Below are positions 51,114-58,815 of a stretch of 64,000 nucleotides of DNA, one piece after another; position 1 is the first letter of the stretch; each line of letters opens with the position of its first letter. This DNA is from an uncultured Lachnospiraceae bacterium (lineage in GTDB: Bacteria > Bacillota > Clostridia > Lachnospirales > Lachnospiraceae). A program made the translations under genes and the position numbers. The stretch lies in the NCBI GenBank assembly GCA_946405185.1, contig CAMJGH010000001.1, forward strand, positions 17,594 through 81,593. The letters run 5' to 3'. Below the pieces are notes generated by a model. The model saw only the letters and a list, made by a program, of their open reading frames with translations. It searched no databases and had not been told where the DNA came from.

Positions 51114-52871
51114 ATGACGGAATTCTTAACTTGCATCTCCAATACAGTCTCCGAAGCTTTCGCTTCCGCTGGTTACGATGCTTCCTACGGCCGCGTCTCC
51201 CTTTCCAACCGTCCGGATTTGTGCGAGTTTCAGTGCAACGGCGCGCTGGCGGCGGCCAAAGCCTACCACAAGGCGCCCATTGCCATTGCGGAAGAGGTGG
51301 CCGCCCGACTGGCGGAGAGCGGTGTGTTTGAGAAGGCCGAGGCGGTGCGCCCCGGCTTCTTAAACTTTACCGTTTCGCCCGCTTTTGCCGCGGACTACCT
51401 GGCACAGATGGCCGCAGACGGCCGTCTGGGTGCACCCACGGTCACCCAGAATGGCCCCACCATCGTGGACTTCGGTGGTGCCAACGCGGCCAAGCCGCTG
51501 CACGTGGGGCACCTGCGCTCGGCCGTTATCGGCGAGAGCGTGAAGCGCCTGTCCCGCTTTATGGGTGTGGAGACCATCGGCGACGTGCACCTGGGCGACT
51601 GGGGCCTGCAGATGGGCCTGATCATCGAAGAGCTGCGGGACCGCAAGCCGGACCTGCCGTACTTTGATGCCTCCTTCACCGGCGAGTACCCGGCCGAAGC
51701 GCCGTTTACCATCTCCGAACTGGAAGAGATCTACCCGGCCGCCTCCGCCAAGAGCAAGACAGACGAAGCCTTCCTGGCCCGCGCCCATGAAGCCACCCGC
51801 AAGCTGCAGGAGGGGGATCCGGCCTGCCGCGCCATCTGGCACCACATCATGCGGGTGAGCAAGACCGACCTGAAGAAAAACTACGACAGCCTGAACGTCA
51901 CCTTTGACCTGTGGAAGGGCGAAAGCGACGCACAGCCGTACATCCCGGATATGCTGGCCGACCTGGCTTCCCGCGGTATCTCGCACGAGAGCCAGGGTGC
52001 CATGGTGGTGGACGTCCAGGAGGAGAGCGACACCAAGGAAGTGCCGCCCTGCATCGTGCAGAAGAGCGATGGCGCGGCGCTGTACGCCACGTCGGATCTG
52101 GCCACCATCCTGGAGCGCGAAAAACTGTACGCGCCGGCCCGCTACATCTACGTGGTGGACAAGCGCCAGGAGATGCACTTCACGCAGGTGTTCCGCACCG
52201 CCCGCAAGGCCGGCTACGTGAAGCCGGAAACCCGGTTGGACTTCCTGGGCTTCGGCACCATGAACGGCAAGGACGGAAAGCCCTTCAAGACGCGCCAGGG
52301 CGGCGTTATGCGGCTGGAGAACCTCATCGCCGAGATTACGGACGCCGTGCGCGAGAAGACCGCCGAGAACGCCACAGAAGGCGCAGAAGCGAATGCCTCG
52401 GTCATTGCCCTGGCGGCCCTCAAGTACGGCGACCTGCAGAACGCCGCCTCCAAAGACTACGTGTTCGACGTGGACCGCTTCTCCTCGTTTGAAGGCAACA
52501 CCGGGCCTTACCTGCTGTACACCATCGTGCGCATCAAGAGCATCCTGCGCAAGTACGCCGAGCAGGGCGGTGTAGTCAATCCGGAAGCCCTTCTGCCGGC
52601 CTCCACGGCCGCCGAAAAGAGCCTGCAGCTTTTAACCGCCCGCTTCCCGGAAACGGTAAAAAGCGCATACGACGAACTGGCCGTACACAAACTCTGCGGC
52701 TACGTCTATGACCTGGCCAACGCCTTCAACAGCTTCTACCACGAGACCAGGATCCTGGCCGAACCGGATGAAACACTGCGCGCCGGCCGCCTGGCTCTGA
52801 TCACGCTGGTCTGCCGGGTGTGCGAGACGGTGATCGATATCCTGGGCTTCGAGGCCCCGGAGAAAATGTGA
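51114..52871 (+). CDS. argS: Arginyl-tRNA synthetase
   Basis: A 585-residue class I synthetase charging tRNA-Arg. An N-terminal Add-1 domain is followed by the HIGH-like HVGH in ANAAKPLHVGHLRSAVIGE, then DWGLQMGLI, and a KMSK-region equivalent around KPFKTRQGG. The C-terminal helical anticodon domain carries FEGNTGPYLLYT and ends with the usual alpha bundle. Length is normal. AGAAGGA lies before ATG 51114. No T-box leader is present; repeats occupy the upstream region. Confidence 0.95.
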   Translation: MTEFLTCISNTVSEAFASAGYDASYGRVSLSNRPDLCEFQCNGALAAAKAYHKAPIAIAEEVAARLAESGVFEKAEAVRPGFLNFTVSPAFAADYLAQMAADGRLGAPTVTQNGPTIVDFGGANAAKPLHVGHLRSAVIGESVKRLSRFMGVETIGDVHLGDWGLQMGLIIEELRDRKPDLPYFDASFTGEYPAEAPFTISELEEIYPAASAKSKTDEAFLARAHEATRKLQEGDPACRAIWHHIMRVSKTDLKKNYDSLNVTFDLWKGESDAQPYIPDMLADLASRGISHESQGAMVVDVQEESDTKEVPPCIVQKSDGAALYATSDLATILEREKLYAPARYIYVVDKRQEMHFTQVFRTARKAGYVKPETRLDFLGFGTMNGKDGKPFKTRQGGVMRLENLIAEITDAVREKTAENATEGAEANASVIALAALKYGDLQNAASKDYVFDVDRFSSFEGNTGPYLLYTIVRIKSILRKYAEQGGVVNPEALLPASTAAEKSLQLLTARFPETVKSAYDELAVHKLCGYVYDLANAFNSFYHETRILAEPDETLRAGRLALITLVCRVCETVIDILGFEAPEKM

Positions 52872-52873
52872 AC

Positions 52874-52944
52874 CAAACCAGTCGGGGACGTACCTGATTG
52901 GTCCCGCCCTTGGGGACCAATCAGGCATGTCCCCACTGGTTTGT
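52874..52944. repeat. Structured repeat family 2, long hairpin after argS
   Basis: CCTGATTGGTCCC (52893-52905) pairs with GGGACCAATCAGG (52913-52925). Outer CAAACCAGT..GGGGAC and GTCCCC.ACTGGTTTG extend the stem with two or three mismatches. It begins three bases after the argS stop and shares a GGGGACGTA core with two later elements. Confidence 0.8.
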
Positions 52945-52962
52945 ATTGGTTAAATTTATCAC

Positions 52963-52991
52963 TTTAAATTGAAAAACACCCGTGCTATTAT
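52963..52991 (+). promoter_or_regulatory. Promoter of ilvE
   Basis: TTTAAA (52963-52968), a 17-base spacer and TATTAT (52986-52991) preceded by TGC (extended -10). The ilvE ATG is 57 bases downstream. Confidence 0.55.
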
Positions 52992-53048
52992 ATCCTTTAG
53001 CGCATTAAATTCTCTCATATACAGCCGGTCCTTCCGGCGGGAGGCAGC

Positions 53049-54074
53049 ATGGAAAAGAAAAACATCGACTGGGGCAACATCGGCTTTGGTTACATGACCA
53101 CGGATTACCGCTATGTGGCTCATTACAAGAACGGCGCGTGGGACGAGGGTCAGCTGACCACGGATTCCACCATCACCTTAAACGAATGTGCCGGCGTGTT
53201 CCAGTACGCGCAGACCTGCTTTGAGGGCCTCAAGGCCTACACCACGGAAGACGGCCACATTGTCACCTTCCGTCCGGACCTGAACGCGGAGCGCATGCAG
53301 ACCTCCGCCGCCCGTCTGGAAATGCCCATCGTTCCCAAGGAGATGTTCCTGGACGCCGTGGAGAAGGTGGTCAAGGCCAACGAAGCCTGGGTGCCGCCGT
53401 ACGGTTCCGGCGCCACGCTCTACATCCGTCCGTACATGTACGGCAGCAGCTCCGTCATTGGCGTGAAGCCGGCGGAAGAGTACGAGTTCCGTGTGCTGGT
53501 CACGCCGGTAGGCCCGTACTTCAAGGGCGGCGCCAAGCCCATCGTCATCAAGGTGAGCGATTACGACCGCGCAGCCCCCAACGGCACCGGCCATGTGAAG
53601 GCCGGCCTGAACTACGCCATGAGCCTGCACGCCATCGTGACCGCTCATGCGGAAGGCTTTGCCGAGAACCTCTACCTGGATGCGGCCACCCGCACCAAAG
53701 TGGAAGAGACCGGCGGCGCCAACTTCATCTTCATCACGAAGGAAGGCGGACTGGTCACGCCAAAGTCCTCCAGCATCCTGCCGTCCATCACCCGCCGCTC
53801 CATCTGCTACGTGGCGGAACACTATCTGGGCATGAAGGTGGAAGAGCGCGAAGTGTTCTTTGACGAAGTGCCCAACTTTGCGGAGTGCGGCCTCTGCGGC
53901 ACCGCCGCTGTGATCAGCCCGGTGGGCGAGATCAATGACCACGGCAAGCGCATCTGCTTCCCCAGCGGCATGGAAGACATGGGCCCCATCACCAAAAAAC
54001 TGTATGACACCCTGACCGGCATCCAGATGGGCCGCATCGAAGCGCCCGAAGGGTGGATCCATACCATCGCGTAA
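53049..54074 (+). CDS. ilvE: Branched-chain amino acid aminotransferase
   Basis: A 341-residue fold-type IV PLP enzyme interconverting Leu, Ile and Val with their 2-keto acids. The Schiff-base lysine is K184 in GHVKAGLNYA; FEGLKAY, RPYMYGS and ECGLCGTAAVISP are family blocks of the larger (BCAT-I type) bacterial enzymes. CGGGAGGCAGC precedes ATG. It stands alone between two family-2 repeats, with no other ilv or leu gene nearby. Confidence 0.93.
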   Translation: MEKKNIDWGNIGFGYMTTDYRYVAHYKNGAWDEGQLTTDSTITLNECAGVFQYAQTCFEGLKAYTTEDGHIVTFRPDLNAERMQTSAARLEMPIVPKEMFLDAVEKVVKANEAWVPPYGSGATLYIRPYMYGSSSVIGVKPAEEYEFRVLVTPVGPYFKGGAKPIVIKVSDYDRAAPNGTGHVKAGLNYAMSLHAIVTAHAEGFAENLYLDAATRTKVEETGGANFIFITKEGGLVTPKSSSILPSITRRSICYVAEHYLGMKVEEREVFFDEVPNFAECGLCGTAAVISPVGEINDHGKRICFPSGMEDMGPITKKLYDTLTGIQMGRIEAPEGWIHTIA

Positions 54075-54083
54075 ACGAAATAG

Positions 54084-54198
54084 TGCACCACGTTCGGGGA
54101 CGTATCAGTTTTGGCACCGCTTTCGGGTGCCAAAACTGATACGTCCCCAACTGGTGCAAAATGCACCAATATTGATACGTCCCCAACTGGTGCAAAAA
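54084..54198. repeat. Structured repeat family 2, perfect 23-bp hairpin plus partial copy
   Basis: The 23-base arm at 54096-54118 (starting GGGGACGTATCAG) is perfectly complementary to 54126-54148, and outer TGCACCA/TGGTGCA arms add to it. A second copy of the right half (25 bases from TGATACGTCCCC) repeats at 54174-54198. The end merges with the AAAAAGGAG ribosome site of the next gene. Confidence 0.85.
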
Positions 54199-54207
54199 GG
54201 AGATTCC

Positions 54208-54780
54208 ATGATTCTTGTCTATCTCTACCCCAACTGTGCCGACTTTGAAATAGACTTCACCCTCCACCGCCTGCACCAGCACGGCGGTTACGCCATCAAG
54301 ACCATCGCCGCTACCAAGGCGCCCCTTGTAGCCCAGTCCGGCATGACGTTCCTTCCGGATGCCTGCATCGAAGACATTACGGATACCTCCGACGTGGATG
54401 CCCTCCTGATTCCCGGCGGGCCTATCAACAACGACCAGAACGAGATCTGTGCGCTGGCAAAGCACCTGCACGATGAAGGAAAACTGGTCTGTGCCATCTG
54501 CTTTGGCCCGCAGTTCCTGGGCCGTGCGGGCATTCTGGATGAGCATGCCTTTGCCACGTCCTGCCCGGCCTGGCGCTTCCCGGAGTACGGCGCGTATGAT
54601 CCGTTCCCCCGCGCCAACGAGCGGCAGGAGCGCGTGGTGGTGGACGGCAACCTGATCACCGCCAAGGGGTATGCTTTTGTGGACTTTACACGGGAGATCT
54701 GCCGGTACCTGCACGTGTATGACACCGCAGAGCAGGAGCGGGAGATGATCGATTCCGTGAAGGCTGACTGGGTACAGTGA
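54208..54780 (+). CDS. DJ-1/PfpI family protein
   Basis: A 190-residue single-domain class I glutamine amidotransferase-like protein. The nucleophile-elbow cysteine is C98 in CAICFGPQFLG, and a glutamate typical of the family occurs in the first strand region (ADFEID). Members include chaperones, glyoxalases and proteases, so activity is open. ATG 54208 is preceded by AAAAAGGAG, part of which comes from a repeat. In-frame codons upstream are repeat sequence and not used. Confidence 0.85.
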   Translation: MILVYLYPNCADFEIDFTLHRLHQHGGYAIKTIAATKAPLVAQSGMTFLPDACIEDITDTSDVDALLIPGGPINNDQNEICALAKHLHDEGKLVCAICFGPQFLGRAGILDEHAFATSCPAWRFPEYGAYDPFPRANERQERVVVDGNLITAKGYAFVDFTREICRYLHVYDTAEQEREMIDSVKADWVQ

Positions 54781-54805
54781 GGGGCGTTTTGCCCCTCTTT
54801 TTTTT
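54779..54805 (+). terminator. Intrinsic terminator after the DJ-1/PfpI gene
   Basis: GAGGGGC (54779-54785) pairs with GCCCCTC (54791-54797) around GTTTT, followed by eight T residues (54798-54805). The stop codon is part of the left arm. Confidence 0.9.
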
Positions 54806-54817
54806 ATGCCCAAGATG

Positions 54818-54826
54818 TGCTACTAT
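54818..54826 (+). promoter_or_regulatory. Extended -10 promoter of the NusG-like gene
   Basis: TGC-TACTAT forms an extended -10 whose expected transcription start falls at about 54833, the A of the start codon. The -35 region is the terminator T-tract, so it has no normal -35. The message may be leaderless. Confidence 0.4.
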
Positions 54827-54832
54827 CAGCCC

Positions 54833-55336
54833 ATGTATACGTATTGTCTGTTCTGTGAAACCATTAAATCCAAACAGGTGGCCCGCCAGGCAGAAGTGCT
54901 GTTTCACTGCCGCGCCATCTGCGCGCAGCTGGAGCAGCTGAAATGGGTGCAAAAGCAGCCCCTGCGGGAGCGGCATGACTTCCTGCCGGGGTATGTGTTC
55001 CTGTACACGGAAGAGCCCATCCCGGACCTGCGCCTGGCCTTCCGCATAGGCGGGGTAGTGCGCTGCCTGGGCGACAGAGAGGACGCCTGGCAGCTGCAGG
55101 GCAGTGACCAGGCCTTTGCCCTCATGCTGCACGCCAAAGACGGCGTATTGGGCGCTGTACCGGTCTATGCGGAAGGAGACCGCATCCGCATCAAAGACGG
55201 CGCCTTCCGCGGTGCCGAAGCCACCATCCTGCGCGTCAACCGCCGCAAGCAGCAGATGCAGATCACCCTGCCGTTTGCCGGGCAGCAGGTCACGGTGTGG
55301 CTGGAGTATGTCTATACTGAACCTGTGACCACGTAG
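54833..55336 (+). CDS. NusG paralogue of the LoaP/UpxY type
   Basis: A 167-residue transcription elongation factor. The N-terminal NGN domain starts MYTYCLFCETIKSKQV and contains FLPGYVFLY; a C-terminal KOW motif (DRIRIKDGAFRGAEATILRV) lies at about 115-135. Specialised NusG paralogues of this kind sit at polysaccharide clusters and suppress termination there; rfbA follows. ATG 54833 is chosen because it gives the usual NGN start. An in-frame ATG at 54806 lies in the T-tract and has no ribosome site. Neither does 54833, which suggests leaderless or weak translation. Confidence 0.85.
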   Translation: MYTYCLFCETIKSKQVARQAEVLFHCRAICAQLEQLKWVQKQPLRERHDFLPGYVFLYTEEPIPDLRLAFRIGGVVRCLGDREDAWQLQGSDQAFALMLHAKDGVLGAVPVYAEGDRIRIKDGAFRGAEATILRVNRRKQQMQITLPFAGQQVTVWLEYVYTEPVTT

Positions 55337-55337
55337 G

Positions 55338-55497
55338 ACCACATAGGGACGTACCCTCTTTGGCACAACGCCCTTGTGTACAAGACCATATAGGGACGTA
55401 CCCCTTTGGTACAATGCCTTTGTGTACAAGACCATATAGGGACGTACCCCTTTGGTACAATGCCTTTGTGTACCAAAGGGGTACGTCCCTATTGGTC
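55338..55497. repeat. Structured repeat family 2: 46-47 bp tandem repeats ending in a hairpin
   Basis: Three head-to-tail units begin at 55338, 55385 and 55431, each with GGGACGTACCC and TTGTGTAC blocks. The last unit (GACCATATAGGGACGTACCC onward, 55430-55459) is matched by an inverted arm at 55469-55497, making a hairpin of about 29 bp with a short loop. The array fills the gap between the NusG-like gene and the rfbA promoter. Confidence 0.85.
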
Positions 55498-55534
55498 TGT
55501 TCCACCGCCCCCTCTTCCCTTTTTGTTTATTCTG

Positions 55535-55588
55535 TGGTATGATGTCCCAAATATGTGGGAGGGGGAAACTATGCCCTTTGGGCATTTT
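55535..55588 (+). promoter_or_regulatory. rfbA promoter and leader hairpin
   Basis: TGG-TATGAT (55535-55543) is an extended -10 box. About 28 bases later ATGCCC/GGGCAT (55571-55576, 55580-55585) forms a hairpin followed by a short T run, 42 bases before the rfbA ATG. A weak terminator here would be a plausible target for the neighbouring NusG-like factor. Confidence 0.45.
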
Positions 55589-55629
55589 GCCAAATCCGGT
55601 TTCCTTCAAATCCCCCACACGGAGGTCTT

Positions 55630-56508
55630 ATGAAAGGCATCATTCTGGCCGGCGGCAGCGGTACGCGTCTGTACCCGCTGACCCGCGTTACGTCCAAGCA
55701 GCTTCTTCCCATCTACGACAAACCCATGATCTATTATCCCCTTTCGGTGCTAATGAACGCAGGCATCCGTGACATCCTGCTGATCAGTACACCGGAGGAT
55801 ACGCCTCGCTTTGAGTCTCTGCTGGGAGACGGCGGGCCTTTCGGCATTAATCTGAGTTATGCCGTGCAGCCCAGTCCGGACGGCCTGGCACAGGCATTTA
55901 TCATTGGCGAAAAATTCATCGGGAATGATTCCGTAGCCATGGTGCTGGGGGACAACATCTTCCACGGGCACGGTCTGCGCAAGCGCCTGCGCGCCGCAGC
56001 TGAAAAAGAAAAAGGCGCCACCGTTTTCGGCTACTACGTGGATGATCCGGAGCGCTTCGGCATTGTGGAGTTTGATGATAACGGCCATGCTGTGAGCATT
56101 GAGGAGAAACCGGAACACCCCAAGAGCAACTACTGTGTGACCGGCCTGTACTTCTACGACAACCGCGTGGTGGAGTACGCCAAAAACCTGAAGCCCTCAG
56201 CCCGCGGCGAACTGGAGATCACGGACTTAAACCGCATCTACCTGGAAAACGGAGAGCTGGATGTCACCCTGCTTGGCCAGGGCTTCACGTGGCTGGACAC
56301 CGGCACGCACGAAAGCCTGGTGGATGCCACCAACTTTGTGCGCACCGTGGAGACCCATCAGCACCGCAAGATTGCCTGCCTGGAAGAGATCGCCTACATG
56401 AACGGCTGGATCACCCGGGAGAAACTGGCAGCCGCCGCGGAACTGTACAAGAAGAATGAGTACGGCGCGTACCTGAAGGACGTGCTGGAAGGAAAGTATA
56501 TCGGCTAA
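55630..56508 (+). CDS. rfbA: Glucose-1-phosphate thymidylyltransferase
   Basis: A 292-residue enzyme making dTDP-glucose, first step to dTDP-L-rhamnose. [16 protein letters not shown] is the nucleotide-binding loop; [24 protein letters not shown] and the C-terminal [12 protein letters not shown] are RmlA signatures. Length is typical. CGGAGGTCTT precedes ATG 55630; upstream in-frame codons lie in the leader. rfbB and rfbD follow. Confidence 0.95.
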   Translation: MKGIILAGGSGTRLYPLTRVTSKQLLPIYDKPMIYYPLSVLMNAGIRDILLISTPEDTPRFESLLGDGGPFGINLSYAVQPSPDGLAQAFIIGEKFIGNDSVAMVLGDNIFHGHGLRKRLRAAAEKEKGATVFGYYVDDPERFGIVEFDDNGHAVSIEEKPEHPKSNYCVTGLYFYDNRVVEYAKNLKPSARGELEITDLNRIYLENGELDVTLLGQGFTWLDTGTHESLVDATNFVRTVETHQHRKIACLEEIAYMNGWITREKLAAAAELYKKNEYGAYLKDVLEGKYIG

Positions 56509-56510
56509 TA

Positions 56511-56604
56511 TGTCATCCTGAGCGAGCGGCGCAGCCGCGAGTCGAAGGATCCCCCATAACATGTCATCCTGAGCGAGGCCGCAGGCCGAGTCGAAGGATC
56601 CCCC
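56511..56604 (+). repeat. Structured repeat family 1, direct pair between rfbA and rfbB
   Basis: Two plus copies in the same direction: 56511-56555 (inner GCGGCGCAGCCGC) and 56562-56604 (inner GGCCGCAGGCC). The head-to-tail arrangement contrasts with the inverted pairs elsewhere. They begin three bases after the rfbA stop and end 13 bases before the rfbB start. Confidence 0.85.
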
Positions 56605-56617
56605 AAGGAGAGAGAAC

Positions 56618-57643
56618 ATGAACATCATCGTCACCGGCGGTGCCGGTTTTATTGGCGGGAACTTTGTTCACCGCATGGTCAAGAAGTACCCCGAAGATAC
56701 CATCATTAACGTTGATCTGCTCACCTACGCCGGCAACCTGGAAACCTGCAAGCCGGTAGAGAACGAGCCTAACTACAAGTTCTACCGCGGCGACATTGCG
56801 GATGCGGACTTCGTAAACCGCGTGTTTGAAGCTGAAAAGCCTGATATCGTGGTGAACTTTGCCGCGGAGAGCCACGTGGACCGCTCCATTACGGACCCGG
56901 GCATCTTTGTGCACAGCAACGTGCTGGGCACGGTCACCCTGCTGGATGCCTGCCGCCGCTACGGCATTAAGCGCTACCACCAGGTGTCCACGGATGAAGT
57001 GTACGGAGACCTGCCGCTTGACCGGCCGGATCTGTTCTTCACGGAGACCACGCCGCTGCACACCAGCAGCCCGTATTCTTCTTCCAAGGCTTCGGCCGAT
57101 CTGTTTGTGCTGGCCTACCACCGCACGTTCGGGCTGCCGGTGACCATCTCCCGGTGCTCCAACAACTACGGCCCGTACCACTTCCCGGAGAAGCTTATTC
57201 CGCTGATGATCAGCCGGGCGCTGGCGGATGAAGAACTGCCGGTCTACGGTGACGGCGCCAACGTGCGCGACTGGCTGCACGTGTCCGATCACTGCGCGGC
57301 CATTGATCTGATCATCCACAATGGCCGTGTGGGCGAAGTGTACAACGTAGGCGGCCACAATGAGCGCACCAACCTGGAAGTGGTGAAGACCATCCTGCAC
57401 GCCCTGAACAAGCCGGAGAGCCTGATCCGCTTTGTGAAGGACCGCCCGGGCCATGACCGCCGCTACGCCATTGACCCCACCAAGCTGGAGACCGAGCTTG
57501 GCTGGAAGCCGGAGTACAACTTTGACACCGGCATTGCGCAGACCATTGAGTGGTACCTGAACAACCGCGAGTGGTGGGAACATATCATCAGCGGTGAGTA
57601 TCAGAACTACTTTGAGAATATGTACGGCGAGCGCCTTTCCTAA
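56618..57643 (+). CDS. rfbB: dTDP-glucose 4,6-dehydratase
   Basis: A 341-residue extended SDR, second step of dTDP-rhamnose synthesis. TGGAGFIGGNF is the NAD loop, STDEVYGDL holds the catalytic Thr-Asp-Glu, and YSSSKASAD the Tyr-Lys pair. RDWLHVSDHCAAI is also typical of RmlB. AAGGAGAGAGAAC precedes ATG. It lies between rfbA and rfbD. Confidence 0.95.
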   Translation: MNIIVTGGAGFIGGNFVHRMVKKYPEDTIINVDLLTYAGNLETCKPVENEPNYKFYRGDIADADFVNRVFEAEKPDIVVNFAAESHVDRSITDPGIFVHSNVLGTVTLLDACRRYGIKRYHQVSTDEVYGDLPLDRPDLFFTETTPLHTSSPYSSSKASADLFVLAYHRTFGLPVTISRCSNNYGPYHFPEKLIPLMISRALADEELPVYGDGANVRDWLHVSDHCAAIDLIIHNGRVGEVYNVGGHNERTNLEVVKTILHALNKPESLIRFVKDRPGHDRRYAIDPTKLETELGWKPEYNFDTGIAQTIEWYLNNREWWEHIISGEYQNYFENMYGERLS

Positions 57644-57667
57644 AAAACAAATCTCAGGAGCAGCAAC

Positions 57668-58513
57668 ATGAGAGTACTGGTAACCGGAGTTAAAGGACAG
57701 CTGGGCTACGATGTAGTCAAAGAATGCGAAAAGCGCGGCATAGAGGCCATCGGGGTGGATATTGAAGAGATGGATATCACGGACCCGGAGGCGGTGCAGA
57801 AGGTCATTCCCGAGGCACAGCCGGACGCTGTGATCCACTGTGCGGCCTACACGGCTGTGGATGCCGCGGAAGACAATGTGTCCCTCTGCATGCGCATCAA
57901 CGCCGCCGGCACGGAGCACATTGCGGATGTATGCAAGCGGATGGATATCCCCATGATGTACATCAGCACGGACTATGTGTTTGACGGTGAGGGGACCCGC
58001 CCGTGGGAGCCGGATGACAAGCGCAACCCGCTGAACATTTACGGCCATTCCAAGAGCGAAGGCGAGATTGCCGTGGAGCGCCGGATGAAGAAATTCTTCA
58101 TTGTGCGCATTGCGTGGGTGTTTGGCAAGAACGGCAAGAACTTTATTAAGACCATGCTACGGCTGGGCAAAGAGCGCGGCGCTGTGAGCGTGGTGGACGA
58201 CCAGATAGGTTCCCCCACCTACACATATGACCTGGCCAGACTGCTGGTGGACATGATTCAGACCGACAAATACGGTATCTACCACGCCACCAACGAAGGC
58301 CTGTGCAGCTGGTATGATTTTGCCTGTGAGATATTTAAACAGGCAGGCTTGGATGTGAAGGTAACACCGGTCAGTTCTGAAGCCTTTCCGGCCAAGGCCA
58401 AACGTCCGCACAACTCTCGCATGAGCAAAGAGAAGCTGACCGAGATGGGCTTTGAGCGCTTGCCAGCTTGGCAGGATGCGGTGGGAAGATATCTGAAGGA
58501 ACTGGGAGAATAA
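57668..58513 (+). CDS. rfbD: dTDP-4-dehydrorhamnose reductase
   Basis: A 281-residue SDR that reduces dTDP-4-keto-L-rhamnose. VTGVKGQLGYDV is the cofactor loop, ISTDYVFDGEG carries the Thr-Asp region, and YGHSKSEGE the Tyr-Lys pair. The pathway enzyme RfbC (3,5-epimerase), normally between rfbA and rfbB or beside rfbD, is missing from the window, so it must be encoded elsewhere. CAGGAGCAGCAAC precedes ATG. The end of this gene marks the last GC-rich coding region. Confidence 0.93.
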   Translation: MRVLVTGVKGQLGYDVVKECEKRGIEAIGVDIEEMDITDPEAVQKVIPEAQPDAVIHCAAYTAVDAAEDNVSLCMRINAAGTEHIADVCKRMDIPMMYISTDYVFDGEGTRPWEPDDKRNPLNIYGHSKSEGEIAVERRMKKFFIVRIAWVFGKNGKNFIKTMLRLGKERGAVSVVDDQIGSPTYTYDLARLLVDMIQTDKYGIYHATNEGLCSWYDFACEIFKQAGLDVKVTPVSSEAFPAKAKRPHNSRMSKEKLTEMGFERLPAWQDAVGRYLKELGE

Positions 58514-58815
58514 AGTAATATTATAAAACCCGTAAAGTCTCACACCGTGCCAATTGCTGGGTGAGGCTTTATAGGTATTACAATGAATATTATAGCAGGG
58601 GACAACCGCTGCTTGGCGAAGCATACACATTTATAATACTTTTTTAGCGCTGTTTCAAGTTTTTTTAACAAGTGCTTTACAAAATGTAAACATATATTTT
58701 TTTAAATATGTAAGTTCGTCTATTTCTGAAGTGCCATCGCGAGGACGAACAAATCAACTGTTAAATTATTAATTATTTGACAGATGGGCGGAATTAAGAG
58801 GAGAATAAGATCTGT
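58514..58815. other. AT-rich intergenic region between the two halves of the second polysaccharide locus
   Basis: This 302-base gap has no supported gene. A stem (about 58534-58546 with 58559-58570, GTCTCAC.CC / GG.TGAGGC) flanked by AAA and TTT resembles a weak bidirectional terminator. Candidate promoter pieces (TATAAT at 58632-58637 and TTGACA at 58777-58782) lack correctly spaced partners. Several A/T runs suggest a UP-element-like or curved segment. Confidence 0.5.

Noticed and set aside
54127..54207. N-terminal extension of the DJ-1/PfpI protein
   Set aside because: The 27 extra codons are read from repeat sequence, and a clear ribosome site precedes ATG 54208.
55338..55497. CRISPR array
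   Set aside because: Units are contiguous 46-47 bp repeats without unique spacers, the last is inverted, and no cas gene is present.
58514..58815. tRNA or small RNA gene in the AT-rich gap
   Set aside because: No cloverleaf or T-loop sequence was found; only a weak terminator-like stem and unpaired promoter hexamers are visible.
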